Assembly: GCA_027061805.1 (NCBI GenBank)
Contig: JAMOWA010000045.1
Coordinates: forward strand, 1-49,316
DNA length: 49,316 bases
Direction of reading: 5' to 3'
Source of the DNA: Thermoanaerobaculia bacterium
GTDB lineage: Bacteria; Acidobacteriota; Thermoanaerobaculia; Thermoanaerobaculales; Sulfomarinibacteraceae
The position numbers and the translations under genes were made by a program. How positions within the stretch are numbered: the stretch's first letter is position 1; the number at the start of each line of letters is the position of its first letter. Below, piece by piece: positions 1-7,171 of this stretch. A model generated the notes under the pieces. It ran no database searches and was not told the DNA's origin. It worked only from the letters and a program-made list of their open reading frames with translations.

Positions 1-277
1 AGATCCTCGCGTAGTACGACAAGACAAACCGCTCCCTGCTAACATCCTCCATACTGGAACTTGGCGAAACGTCCTGTCAAAGTCGGGATCCCACTGTCCG
101 CACTTGTTATTTCCGTGTTCTAAAGGCAGTGGCGTCAGCACATGATGGATTTCTGAACCGAGCTGGCGTGGTTGGTCCATTGGGAGCCTGTGGTGAGGCC
201 AATTCGCGTGGTGCAGGGGGCAGTAGCTTTCGTGGCGATTGAGATACCGGGCTAGGCAGCTCCTGTCTTGGCGATCA
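1..277. other. Left-edge stretch, no supported gene
   Basis: This stretch is visibly less GC-rich than the rest of the window. One minus-strand frame is open from about 321 to the left edge without a stop. It has an in-frame ATG at 180, but I see no Shine-Dalgarno sequence before it, and its third codon positions are far less GC-rich than in the neighbouring genes. The conceptual peptide holds a C-x2-H and a later His-His, loosely like an HNH nuclease. It may be the 5' part or a remnant of a gene that continues to the left. I do not call it as a gene. Confidence 0.3.
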
Positions 278-1549
278 TCAGAGGCCCAGCAGCCAGCGCC
301 AGAGGGGGATGTGGCGAATCGTTACCCCGTCGACCTTCTCTTCGCCGGTGTGGTCGGCGGTGATGATGATGCCGGATTTCAGGCCGAGCTCCCTGGCGGC
401 GGCGAGCAGGCCCCGTTGCTCCCGATCCCTGCCCTCGGGATCGACGGAGACCTGGATGGCCTCTGTGATTCTGTCACCGCGCTTGACGACGAAGTCGCAC
501 TCGCCCCGGTCCTCGAAGAAGAAGGGCTCGTCACCGCGGCGAATCAACTCGAGGAGGACGGCGTTCTCGTAGAACGCACCGAGGTCCCTGCTGAAGTTGA
601 GGCCTGCCACCGTCTTGAAGGCGGGATCTGCGATGTAGTACTTGCTCGGGGTGTTGCCGCGCCGGAGGGAGTAGCTGAACTTCCGGACGGGAAAGAGGAA
701 GCCACAGTCCTCGAGCAGACCCGTGTACTGGTGCACCGTGTTCTTGGAGGCTCGCTCGGCGAGCGTGCGGCTGAGCCGGAGCAGGCTGGCCTTGCGCGTG
801 GTGTTCGTGACGAAGTACCGGATGAGGCGTTTCATCAGGTCGACGTTCTTGATGCCGTACCGCTCGACGATGTCCTTGTAGATGACGAGGTCGAGGTAGG
901 TCTGAACGATACGGCGCCGCTCCTCGTCGGTGCCAGCATCCTGGACCTCGAAGAAACCACCCCAGCGCAGGTAGTCATCGAGAAGGTGGATCACCTTGAA
1001 GCGTTCCTGCGAGTAGGCGAGCCGGGACTGGAGGTCGATACCGCGGTATTCGACGAGCTCTCGGAAGCTCATGGGGAAGAGCCTCGTCGCGATGCTCCGT
1101 CCTCGAAGGGCCGTGGCCAGCTCCTTCGAGAGGAGCTTCGATGAGGAGCCGGTCACCACGATCCGGTAGCGTTTCTCCTCGAAGAGGCGTGTCACGAACC
1201 GCTCCCACCCTGGCACCGCCTGGATCTCGTCGAAGAAGAGGCGAAGCTCGCCCCTCTGCTCGGGGTAGAGCTCGCGATAGGCGTCGAGAACCAGGCCGAG
1301 CTGCTCCGCGCCCAGGGACGCGAGGCGCTCGTCCTCGAAGTTGATGAGGAGGATCCGCTCCTTTTCCAACCCGCGTTCGAGGAGCTCGTTGATGATCTGA
1401 TAGAGGAAGAAGGTCTTGCCGACCCGGCGCAGGCCAATGATGGCGTGGATCTGCCGGGTGTCCACCAGCGTCGGCGTGTGGCGAGGGAAGAGCTGGAATG
1501 GCATCCGCTCCTGGTTCTCATGGATGATCCCCTTCAAGGTCTCCTTCAT
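278..1549 (-). CDS. AAA-type ATPase with DUF4143-like C-terminus
   Basis: 423-residue P-loop ATPase. Near residue 40 there is a Walker A (GLRRVGKT) preceded by the typical N-terminal segment, and a Walker B (LRLFFDEIQ) about 75 residues later. A GSSSKLL stretch (sensor-like) follows, then a C-terminal half typical of DUF4143, with FYENAVLLEL and a PD-(D/E)XK-like pattern (FFFEDRGECDFVVK). This family (ATP-binding protein with DUF4143) is common, often in mobile or accessory DNA, and its cellular role is not established. The start at 1549 is chosen because GGAGG lies 6 nt upstream. A longer frame to 1660 and an ATG at 1579 lack such a site. It is monocistronic and preceded by a hairpin in its leader. 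Confidence 0.85.
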   Translation of the reverse strand: MKETLKGIIHENQERMPFQLFPRHTPTLVDTRQIHAIIGLRRVGKTFFLYQIINELLERGLEKERILLINFEDERLASLGAEQLGLVLDAYRELYPEQRGELRLFFDEIQAVPGWERFVTRLFEEKRYRIVVTGSSSKLLSKELATALRGRSIATRLFPMSFRELVEYRGIDLQSRLAYSQERFKVIHLLDDYLRWGGFFEVQDAGTDEERRRIVQTYLDLVIYKDIVERYGIKNVDLMKRLIRYFVTNTTRKASLLRLSRTLAERASKNTVHQYTGLLEDCGFLFPVRKFSYSLRRGNTPSKYYIADPAFKTVAGLNFSRDLGAFYENAVLLELIRRGDEPFFFEDRGECDFVVKRGDRITEAIQVSVDPEGRDREQRGLLAAARELGLKSGIIITADHTGEEKVDGVTIRHIPLWRWLLGL

Positions 1550-1596
1550 GCTGGCCTCCACCTGCGATCGAGTATACATTGGTTTCCCTGTCCGGA

Positions 1597-1622
1597 GGGA
1601 CACTTTACTCTGGATGTGTCCC
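1597..1622. repeat. Leader hairpin upstream of the ATPase gene
   Basis: Perfect inverted repeat GGGACAC / GTGTCCC (7-bp arms, 12-nt loop), starting 48 bp upstream of the chosen ATPase start. TCCCTG also occurs twice nearby (1585-1590 and 1619-1624). It could be an operator or an RNA hairpin in the leader. The sequence alone does not decide. Confidence 0.5.
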
Positions 1623-1668
1623 TGTTGGGAGAGCCAGTTGGTCGTGCGACGTCCGCCCACCCGTTCGC

Positions 1669-1690
1669 GAAACGTTAAACGTGAAACGAA
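1669..1690. repeat. Heptamer-type dispersed repeat (reverse orientation)
   Basis: On the minus strand this reads as three decayed copies of the heptamer CGTTTCA/CGTTTAA. It belongs to the same family as 15263-15293, 18790-18812 and 24756-24780. All four copies are intergenic. Confidence 0.6.
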
Positions 1691-1696
1691 GGAGAG

Positions 1697-1736
1697 TCAG
1701 GGAGTTAGAGCGTTACGAAGTCAGAAAGCGAGACGT
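1697..1736. repeat. Degenerate 8-bp-period tandem repeat
   Basis: Five successive octamers can be laid out: TCAGGGAG, TTAGAGCG, TTACGAAG, TCAGAAAG, CGAGACGT. The rest of the gap between the ATPase gene and the four-helix gene (to 1945) is GC-rich and low in complexity. I see no gene, RNA or terminator in it. Confidence 0.5.
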
Positions 1737-1945
1737 CGGGGGGCGATCCGCCGGACCGAGCGGGGGCGGATGGCGGCTTCGGAGATCGGGATCGGCGGCG
1801 GATAGCGGCGGCGGGAGATGGCGACCGCGCCCGGTGGTCTTCCTGGACGGGTCCCGGTTCGATCCGGCTGCTGAAGCGGGCCCGGCCGGGGTTTTCTCCC
1901 CCTCGCCCCTGCTCCACAGGGTGAGAGGGGGCCGTCTTCACTTCC

Positions 1946-2305
1946 TCACCGGGTGGACGGGTGGAGGAGCCTCCAGGTGGTGGCGCGGGAGCGGTCGAGG
2001 AGGGTGAGGGCGGTCTTGGCTCGTTCGGGGTCCACTGCACCGGCGCCGAGGAGGAGTCGTAGATGGATATCGGCTTCCTTCGCTGAGCCGTAGGCGATGC
2101 GCCAGTGGTGGAGCCTGTCGCGGCCGGTGCGGCCGTGGCCCTCGGCGAGGTTGGCGGGGACGGAGCTTACCGAGCGGATCAACTGGTCGGCCACGGGCCG
2201 CAGCGGTGCAGGCACCCTGCGAGCCAGCGCCAGTGCGATGGAAGCGGCTTCCATGGCGAGGTTGACGGCGTGGAGAGGGTGGCTGGGTTGACGGGTGTCG
2301 GGCAT
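1946..2305 (-). CDS. Four helix bundle protein (23S rRNA IVS-type / TIGR02436-like)
   Basis: 119-residue, all-helical small protein. The segment SVSSVPANLAEGHGR followed by GSAKEADIHLRLLL is the hallmark of the four-helix-bundle family first found as ORFs inside 23S rRNA intervening sequences and later as free-standing genes. Its biochemical role is unknown. The start at 2305 is preferred over the ATG at 2326 because GGAGGTGACC precedes it at good spacing. That ribosome-binding sequence lies inside the left outer arm of the large inverted repeat 2306-2446, so the same sequence occurs again in opposite orientation upstream. Confidence 0.75.
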   Translation of the reverse strand: MPDTRQPSHPLHAVNLAMEAASIALALARRVPAPLRPVADQLIRSVSSVPANLAEGHGRTGRDRLHHWRIAYGSAKEADIHLRLLLGAGAVDPERAKTALTLLDRSRATTWRLLHPSTR

Positions 2306-2446
2306 GGTCACCTCCGGGTCGTTCATGAAGGCGCTCCAGCTTCCGGGCGCCCCGGAGTCAAGGGCCGCGCAGCGGCCGGAGGTTCACCCTTGACGCCGGG
2401 GCGCCCGGAAGCTAGATCTTCGTGACAGAACGACCCGGAGGTGACC
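2306..2446. repeat. Large two-step inverted repeat
   Basis: Outer arms 2306-2324 and 2428-2446 are perfect 19-bp reverse complements. Inner arms 2338-2355 and 2396-2413 are perfect 18-bp reverse complements, extended after one mismatch by GTCAAGGG / CCCTTGAC. The segments between outer and inner arms do not match. The centre holds a small hairpin (GGCCGC-gca-GCGGCC). The whole could fold as a long cruciform or RNA hairpin. It resembles a paired REP/BIME-like or MITE-like unit, but I do not recognise the family. Confidence 0.8.
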
Positions 2447-2521
2447 GCCGCACCCCGCCGCCGCACCCCGCCGCCGCACCCCGCCGCCGCACCCCGCCGC
2501 CGCACCCCGCCGCCGCACCCC
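2447..2521. repeat. 13-bp tandem repeat, six copies
   Basis: The core GCCGCACCCC recurs at 2447, 2460, 2473, 2486, 2499 and 2512, each separated by GCC, giving an exact 13-bp period. Copies are essentially perfect. The array ends 8 bp before the extended -10 box of serS, so its last copies occupy the -35 region of that promoter. Confidence 0.9.
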
Positions 2522-2526
2522 GCTTC

Positions 2527-2535
2527 TGCTACCAT
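2527..2535 (+). promoter_or_regulatory. Extended -10 box of serS
   Basis: TGCTACCAT fits the extended -10 pattern TGnTAnnnT, 20 bp before the serS start codon. No -35 hexamer is visible because the tandem repeat occupies that position. Confidence 0.45.
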
Positions 2536-2555
2536 CCCGCCCCGGAGGAGGGGCC

Positions 2556-3836
2556 ATGCTGCCGCGAGAGCTTTTCAGGAAGGAACCCGAGCGGATCCGG
2601 GAGATGCTCCGGGCCCGCCACACGGAGGCGGACCTGGACCGGCTGCTGGAGGTGGACGCGGCCTGGCGCGAGGTGCTGGTCCGGGTGGAGGAGCTGAAGG
2701 CCCGGCGGAACGCGGGGTCCAAGGAGATCGGGAAGCTCTTCGCCGCGGGGCAGCGCGAGGAGGCCGAGGCCCGGAAGGCCGAGATGGGGGCGCTGGGCGA
2801 GGAGATCAAGGCGCTGGAGGCCCGGGCGAGGGAGCTCGAGGCCGAGCTCGCGGCCCTGGAGCTCACCATCCCCAACCTCTTCCACGAGTCGGTGCCCCTG
2901 GGGGCCTCCGAGGAGGACAACCGGGTGGAGCGCAGCTGGGGCGAGCCCCCCGACTTCGGCTTCGAGCCCAGGGCCCACTGGGACCTTGGGCCGGCGCTGG
3001 GGATCCTGGACTTCGAGCGGGCGGCCAAGGTGGCCGGGGCGCGCTTCGCCGTGCTCCGCGGGGCGGGAGCGGCCCTCGAGCGGGCGCTGATCACCTGGAT
3101 GCTGGACCTCCACGTGCGCGAGCACGGCTACACCGAGGTGCTGGTTCCCTACCTGGTCAACAGCGCCTCGCTGGAGGGCACGGGCCAGCTGCCCAAGTTC
3201 GCGGACGACCTCTTCAAGGTGGAGGGGCACGATCTCTACCTGGTACCCACGGCCGAGGTCCCGGTGACCAACCTCCACCGGGAGGAGGTGCTGGCCGGGG
3301 AGGAGCTGCCGCTCCGCTACTGCGCCTTCACCCCCTGCTTCCGGGCGGAGGCGGGCTCCTACGGCAAGGACGTGCGGGGCCTGATCCGCCAGCACCAGTT
3401 CCACAAGGTGGAGCTGGTGCAGATCGCCCATCCGGAGGCCTCCTGGGAACTTCTGGAGGAGCTCACCGGCCACGCCGAGGCGGTGCTCCAGGGGCTGGGG
3501 CTGCCCTACCGGGTGGTGAGCCTGTGCAGCGGGGACCTGGGCTTCTCCGCGGCCAGGACCTACGACCTGGAGGTCTGGCTCCCCGGCCAGCAGCGCTACC
3601 GGGAGATCTCCTCCTGCTCCAACTTCGCCGACTTCCAGGCCCGGAGGGCCCGGATCCGGTTCAAGTCCGCCGACGGCGGCAAGGCCCGTCTGGTCCACAC
3701 CCTCAACGGCTCGGGCCTGGCCATCGGGCGCACCCTGGTGGCGGTGCTGGAGAACTACCAGCAGCGGGACGGTTCCGTGGTGGTGCCCGAGGTGCTGCGG
3801 CCCCACATGGGTGGGCTGGAGGTCATCGAGCCGTAG
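2556..3836 (+). CDS. serS: Serine--tRNA ligase
   Basis: 426 residues, full length for SerRS. It charges tRNA-Ser with serine in the cytoplasm. Residues about 30-100 form the charged, helical tRNA-binding arm. Class II motif 2 is seen in [15 protein letters not shown], followed by the family block [31 protein letters not shown] and the class II motif 3 region ([17 protein letters not shown]) are near the C-terminus. A strong GGAGGAGGGG site precedes the ATG. It is followed by a 170-bp gap before gltX on the opposite strand. Two serine tRNA genes lie 1.7 kb downstream. Confidence 0.97.
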   Translation: MLPRELFRKEPERIREMLRARHTEADLDRLLEVDAAWREVLVRVEELKARRNAGSKEIGKLFAAGQREEAEARKAEMGALGEEIKALEARARELEAELAALELTIPNLFHESVPLGASEEDNRVERSWGEPPDFGFEPRAHWDLGPALGILDFERAAKVAGARFAVLRGAGAALERALITWMLDLHVREHGYTEVLVPYLVNSASLEGTGQLPKFADDLFKVEGHDLYLVPTAEVPVTNLHREEVLAGEELPLRYCAFTPCFRAEAGSYGKDVRGLIRQHQFHKVELVQIAHPEASWELLEELTGHAEAVLQGLGLPYRVVSLCSGDLGFSAARTYDLEVWLPGQQRYREISSCSNFADFQARRARIRFKSADGGKARLVHTLNGSGLAIGRTLVAVLENYQQRDGSVVVPEVLRPHMGGLEVIEP

Positions 3837-3855
3837 CCGCTCCGCCCGCCCGCCC

Positions 3856-3887
3856 GGTGAGGGGGTGAGGAGGTGAGGGCGTGAGAG
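3856..3887. repeat. 8-bp-period tandem repeat after serS
   Basis: Four consecutive octamers: GGTGAGGG, GGTGAGGA, GGTGAGGG, CGTGAGAG. It lies in the serS/gltX convergent gap, where no clear intrinsic terminator is visible. Confidence 0.6.
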
Positions 3888-4006
3888 TCACGGTGTGGTG
3901 CCCCCACTCACGCACGGTCTTCGAGACCACGGACGTAATCGGGCTGCCACACCGCTCCCCGCAACCGTCTCCCGCCACCGCTCGCCGCTGCCGAGGCGGC
4001 GGCGCC

Positions 4007-5461
4007 CTACTTCATCCCGCGGAGCGTCTCCATGGCCCGGCGGATCCGGCTGCGGCAGACCTCCTTGCCCAGCACCGCCATGGTCTCGAAGAGCGGCGGC
4101 GTGGCCGCCCGGCCCGTGACCGCCACCCGGACCGGCATGAAGAGCTCGCCCGGCCTGATCTCCCGGGCCTCGCAGAAGCCGCGCAGCGCCGCCTCGAGCG
4201 TTCCGGCGTCCCACTCCATGAGGGGGTCCAGCACCTCCTCCAGCAGCTTCCGGAGCAGCTTCGCGCTCTGGGGCGGGGTGAGCCCCTTGAGCACCAGCTT
4301 CTTCCGGGCGGCCTCGTCGTAATCCACCTCGTTGGTGAAGAAGAAGGCCGCATACTCCATGAAGTCTCCCAGGCGGTCGATGCGCTCCTGCACCAGGGGG
4401 ATCACCCGGTCCAGATAGGCGTCCGAGAGGAGCTCCGTCCGGAGGCGCTCCCGGAGCTCCCCGGTCTCCAGCGACCGCAGGTACCGCCCGTTGAGCCAGG
4501 TGAGCTTCTCCAGGTCGAAGACCGGCCCGCCCAGGGAGATCTTCGCGGGGTCGAAGACCTCGATGAGCTCCTCCAGCGTGAACTCGTCCCGCTCGTCCGG
4601 CATGGCCCAGCCCATGAGCGCCAGGTAGTTGAGCAGCGCCTCGGGCAGGAAGCCCGCCCTCCGGTACCAGTTCAGGCTCACCGGGTTCTTGCGCTTGGAG
4701 ATCTTGGAGCGGTCGGCGTTGCGCAGCAGCGGCAGGTGGCAGAACACCGGCTGCTCCCAGCCGAAGGCCTCGTACAGGCGCACGTGCTTGGGCAGCGAGG
4801 AGATCCACTCCTCGGCCCGGATCACGTGGGTGATCTCCATCAGGTGGTCGTCCACCACGTTGGCCAGGTGGTAGGTGGGGAAACCGTCGCTCTTGAGCAG
4901 CACCTGGTCGTCGATCTGGGCCGCGGCGAAGGTGATCTCGCCGCGCAGCAGGTCCCGGACCGTGATCTCGCCCTCCCGTGGCATGGCCAGCCGGATCACG
5001 TGGGGCTCGCCCGCGGCGCGCCGCCGCGCGGCCTCCCCTGGCGGGATGGTGCGGCAGTGGCCGTCGTAGCCCAGGTGGGCCGCCTTCGCCTTCCGCTGCT
5101 CCTCCCGGAGGGCGTCCAGGCGCTCCTTCGTGCAGAAGCAGGGGTAGGCGTCGCCCTGCGCCACCAGGCGCTCGGCGTGCTCCCGGTAGATCTCCGAGCG
5201 CTCCGACTGCCGGTAGGGCCCGAAGGGGCCGCCCACGTCGGGCCCCTCGTCCCACTGGAGCCCCAGCCAGGAAAGCGCCTCGAAGATCATCCGCTCCGAG
5301 GCCTCGTTGGAGCGCACCCGGTCCGTGTCCTCGATGCGCAGCACGAAGGCCCCGCCCGTGCGGCGGGCCAGCGCCATGTTGAACAGGGCCACGTAGGCGG
5401 TCCCCACGTGGGGGTCGCCCGTGGGCGAGGGGGCGATGCGGGTCCTGGCGGGTCGGGTCAT
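4007..5461 (-). CDS. gltX: Glutamate--tRNA ligase
   Basis: 484 residues, normal length for bacterial GluRS. It attaches glutamate to tRNA-Glu. The class I HIGH motif is in APSPTGDPHVGTA (residues about 11-23). The KMSKS equivalent is KISKRKN near residue 255. RIEDTDR and the LKSDGFPTYHLANVVDDH block confirm the family. The start at 5461 has GGGAGG 4 nt upstream. The coding region begins 11 bp downstream of an intrinsic terminator that follows the tRNA-Ser(GCU) gene on the same strand, so read-through from the tRNA promoter may feed gltX. Whether it is discriminating or also charges tRNA-Gln cannot be told from the sequence. Confidence 0.97.
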   Translation of the reverse strand: MTRPARTRIAPSPTGDPHVGTAYVALFNMALARRTGGAFVLRIEDTDRVRSNEASERMIFEALSWLGLQWDEGPDVGGPFGPYRQSERSEIYREHAERLVAQGDAYPCFCTKERLDALREEQRKAKAAHLGYDGHCRTIPPGEAARRRAAGEPHVIRLAMPREGEITVRDLLRGEITFAAAQIDDQVLLKSDGFPTYHLANVVDDHLMEITHVIRAEEWISSLPKHVRLYEAFGWEQPVFCHLPLLRNADRSKISKRKNPVSLNWYRRAGFLPEALLNYLALMGWAMPDERDEFTLEELIEVFDPAKISLGGPVFDLEKLTWLNGRYLRSLETGELRERLRTELLSDAYLDRVIPLVQERIDRLGDFMEYAAFFFTNEVDYDEAARKKLVLKGLTPPQSAKLLRKLLEEVLDPLMEWDAGTLEAALRGFCEAREIRPGELFMPVRVAVTGRAATPPLFETMAVLGKEVCRSRIRRAMETLRGMK

Positions 5462-5472
5462 GCGGCCTCCCG

Positions 5473-5496
5473 AAAAAGGCCGCCCCGGGGGCGGCC
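5473..5496 (-). terminator. Intrinsic terminator between tRNA-Ser(GCU) and gltX
   Basis: On the minus strand GGCCGCCCC and GGGGCGGCC pair around a single base and are followed by TTTTT. It terminates the tRNA transcript, and it also lies in what would be the gltX leader. Confidence 0.85.
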
Positions 5497-5508
5497 GACA
5501 ATCCGTGG

Positions 5509-5601
<93 letters not shown>

Positions 5602-5615
5602 GCACCGGGAGGGGT

Positions 5616-5646
5616 ATTGTACGCAGACGCCCCGTGGCTGTAAAGT
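5616..5646. promoter_or_regulatory. Overlapping divergent promoters of the two tRNA-Ser genes
   Basis: For the minus tRNA: -35 TTTACA (5644-5639), 17-bp spacer, -10 TACAAT (5621-5616), 15 bp before the tRNA. For the plus tRNA: -35 TTGTAC (5617-5622), 18-bp spacer, -10 TAAAGT (5641-5646), 11 bp before the tRNA. Each -35 box overlaps the -10 box of the opposite promoter. Confidence 0.7.
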
Positions 5647-5656
5647 TGCAGCCCCC

Positions 5657-5744
5657 GGAGGGGTGGCCGAGTGGTCGAAGGCGGCGGTCTTGAAAACCGC
5701 TGAGGCGCAAGCCTCCATGGGTTCGAATCCCATCCCCTCCGCCA
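5657..5744 (+). tRNA. tRNA-Ser (anticodon UGA), integration target
   Basis: Acceptor GGAGGGG pairs with CCCCTCC. The D arm starts TGGCCGAGTGG. The anticodon loop CTTGAAA gives TGA. A long variable arm and T-arm GGTTCGAATCC follow, then discriminator G and encoded CCA (5742-5744). Its last 14 bases (5731-5744) are repeated at 13961-13974, marking it as the attachment site of the integrative element to its right. The gene remains intact. Confidence 0.95.
5731..5744 (+). other. attL: tRNA 3' end copy of the 14-bp att core
   Basis: The 14-mer CATCCCCTCCGCCA ends exactly at the encoded CCA of tRNA-Ser(UGA). CCCTAGTAGACA at 5759-5770 is close to CCCCTAGACA at the other end (13875-13884). CTAGT (5761-5765) and ACTAG (5773-5777) form an inverted pair here. 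These are candidate integrase arm sites. The rest of 5745-5946 shows only a weak possible promoter (TTACGA, 16 bp, TATCCC) for the cargo operon. Confidence 0.8.
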
Positions 5745-5946
5745 GAGAATCCTTCCAACCCTAGTAGACACAACTAGTTACGATCACCCCAGAAAGACAT
5801 ATCCCACACACGGTCCCACAGCCCGCGCGTGGTATGGAGGCCATTTCGGCGCCCGTCCTCCGCCCCACCTGCCCCCCGGTACACACCGCTCGGGGCAGGA
5901 ACAGGGGCCGCCCCGGGGCAGGAAGCACCCCTCGGAGGACATGGAC

Positions 5947-6309
5947 ATGACAACAGCAGCACAGGACAACACGGAGATCATCGTCAAGCGGGACGGGGAC
6001 CGGGACCTTGAGTTCCAGGGAGTCCTCCTCGGTTCCGGGGCCATGAAGAACGGGACCGGGCGTGGGACGGACGTGAGCATCTACCGCACCGCCGCCGGCC
6101 GGTACGTCATGGCGGTGCGCGCCTGGACCCAGTGGCAGGGCGAGCACGATTCCCACCGCGCCACGGTGTGCGACACCCCGGAAGAGGTGCTCGCGTGGCT
6201 CCGCCAGGATGCCGGCGGCGCCCTGGGCCCGGCCTCGAAGGAGGCCCTCGAGGAAGCGGCAGGCGCGGACACGGGCCTCGCCGCCGTGCTCACCGAGCGG
6301 ATCGGGTGA
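5947..6309 (+). CDS. Hypothetical protein, first gene of element cargo operon
   Basis: 120-residue protein of unknown function. It has the pattern KRDGDRDLEFQGVLLG followed by IYRTAAGRYVMAV and a region ending PEEVLAWL. That layout (a strand with F-x-G-x-L-L, then Y-R-T-x-x-G-x-Y) resembles small EXLDI-type proteins of actinobacteria, but this is a weak likeness from memory. The start at 5947 is preferred to the in-frame ATG at 5941 because the GGAGG at 5934-5938 is 8 nt away rather than 2. It heads four tightly packed genes and ends 10 bp before the next. No signal peptide or membrane segment is seen. Confidence 0.65.
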   Translation: MTTAAQDNTEIIVKRDGDRDLEFQGVLLGSGAMKNGTGRGTDVSIYRTAAGRYVMAVRAWTQWQGEHDSHRATVCDTPEEVLAWLRQDAGGALGPASKEALEEAAGADTGLAAVLTERIG

Positions 6310-6319
6310 GGAGGGCGCC

Positions 6320-6646
6320 ATGAACACCAAGCCCATCGAGTCGCTCATCCAGGAGCTGGAGGTCTGGCGCCTGAAAGCCCTCAACGTCGCCCGCAAGCTC
6401 GAGGCGGAAGCCTCGGCCGCTGAGCCCGTCGCCGTGGTCGCCGACACCAGGTACACCCTCGAGCGCTGGGCGGCGGATTCCATCCGCCATGTTGCGGGCG
6501 AAAGGGACGGCATCCCGTACCTGCTCGACTACCTCCGGGAGCTTCTCGACCTGGAAGAGCGCAGACGGGTGGTTCTCGAGGCCGCCAGGTACGACGCAAC
6601 CATCATCGCCGAACGGATCGAGGGTGAGGGGAGGGCGCCATGTTGA
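6320..6646 (+). CDS. Hypothetical helical protein, cargo operon
   Basis: 108-residue, mostly helical and charged protein (IESLIQELEVWRLKALNVARKLEAE near the N-terminus). No recognised domain. It starts at an ATG preceded by GGAGGG. An in-frame extension upstream to 6209 is a shadow of the previous gene. Its last codons overlap the start of the next gene (ATGTTGA), suggesting translational coupling. It could be a partner protein of one of its neighbours. I do not assign a function. Confidence 0.6.
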   Translation: MNTKPIESLIQELEVWRLKALNVARKLEAEASAAEPVAVVADTRYTLERWAADSIRHVAGERDGIPYLLDYLRELLDLEERRRVVLEAARYDATIIAERIEGEGRAPC

Positions 6647-6852
6647 TTCAGCTGTGGAACGGCGAGATCATCGGCGCCTCGATCACCACGGACCATGCGG
6701 CAAGCTCACACGGGCAGCCCGTCCTCGTTCTCGAGGACGGTTCCGCCCTGGGGCCCGGCGACGCGGAGGGGCTCGGGATCATCGAGGCGACCCTCGAAGA
6801 GCTCCGGGACCTCGCCGCCGGGGGATACTCTCTCCAGGGAGATGAAGGATGA
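6640..6852 (+). CDS. Small hypothetical protein, cargo operon
   Basis: 70 residues. The sequence looks like a compact beta fold: LWNGEIIGASITTDHAASSHG, then PVLVLEDGSALGPGD, then IIEATLEELRDLAAGGY. Proteins with the PVLVLxDG and EATxEE pattern seem familiar as small ORFs on plasmids and integrated elements, but I know no function. It overlaps the preceding gene by 7 bp and the following one by 4 bp (ATGA), so it is translated as part of a coupled operon. Confidence 0.6.
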   Translation: MLIQLWNGEIIGASITTDHAASSHGQPVLVLEDGSALGPGDAEGLGIIEATLEELRDLAAGGYSLQGDEG

Positions 6853-7082
6853 AGGGAGCCGTGATGTGTTCCGCGTGCAAGCACGACCACCTGGTGCAGG
6901 GGCGTCCAGTGGACTGGGATTCTCCTCCAACGTGCGATGCATTCCCTACGGGGATCCCGGACGTGATGGGTGACGGAGGCGACCACCGCGAGCCCATCGA
7001 GGGAGATCACGGGATTCGCTTCGAGCCGGTCGATGACGAGGCCGCGGCCTGGGCCGAGATGGTCTGGGGGAAAAAGCCGTGA
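6849..7082 (+). CDS. Small Cys-His protein with TCDAFPxGIP motif, cargo operon
   Basis: 77 residues. It has CSACKHDH near the N-terminus, then TCDAFPTGIPDVM, then GGDHREPIEGDHGIRFEPVDD. The order CxxCKH, TCxAFPxGIP, DHRxPxxGDxGIxFE is one I recall from a widespread family of short uncharacterised proteins. The Cys and His residues could bind a metal. The start overlaps the previous stop (ATGA). A second start at 6864 with GGGAG before it would drop five residues. The operon ends here, 24 bp before a strong terminator. Confidence 0.65.
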   Translation: MKGAVMCSACKHDHLVQGRPVDWDSPPTCDAFPTGIPDVMGDGGDHREPIEGDHGIRFEPVDDEAAAWAEMVWGKKP

Positions 7083-7106
7083 GAAGCATCACCAACGGGT
7101 AACACC

Positions 7107-7137
7107 GGGGCCGGAGGGAATGTTGCCCTCCGGCCCC
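7107..7137. terminator. Bidirectional intrinsic terminator
   Basis: Perfect 12-bp stem GGGGCCGGAGGG / CCCTCCGGCCCC around a 7-nt loop, followed on the plus strand by TTCTT. It sits between the convergent cargo operon and the minus-strand element genes. Confidence 0.9.
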
Positions 7138-7171
7138 TTCTTCGTGGTCACGCAGGTCAAGCCTTCCCCGA

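Noticed and set aside
2447-2521. Possible CRISPR array
   Set aside because: The units are 13 bp, directly adjacent and without unique spacers. No cas gene is present.
2441-3868. Long plus-strand open frame over the 13-bp array and serS
   Set aside because: It is Gly/Pro/Ala/Arg-rich shadow sequence in another frame of serS with no family resemblance.
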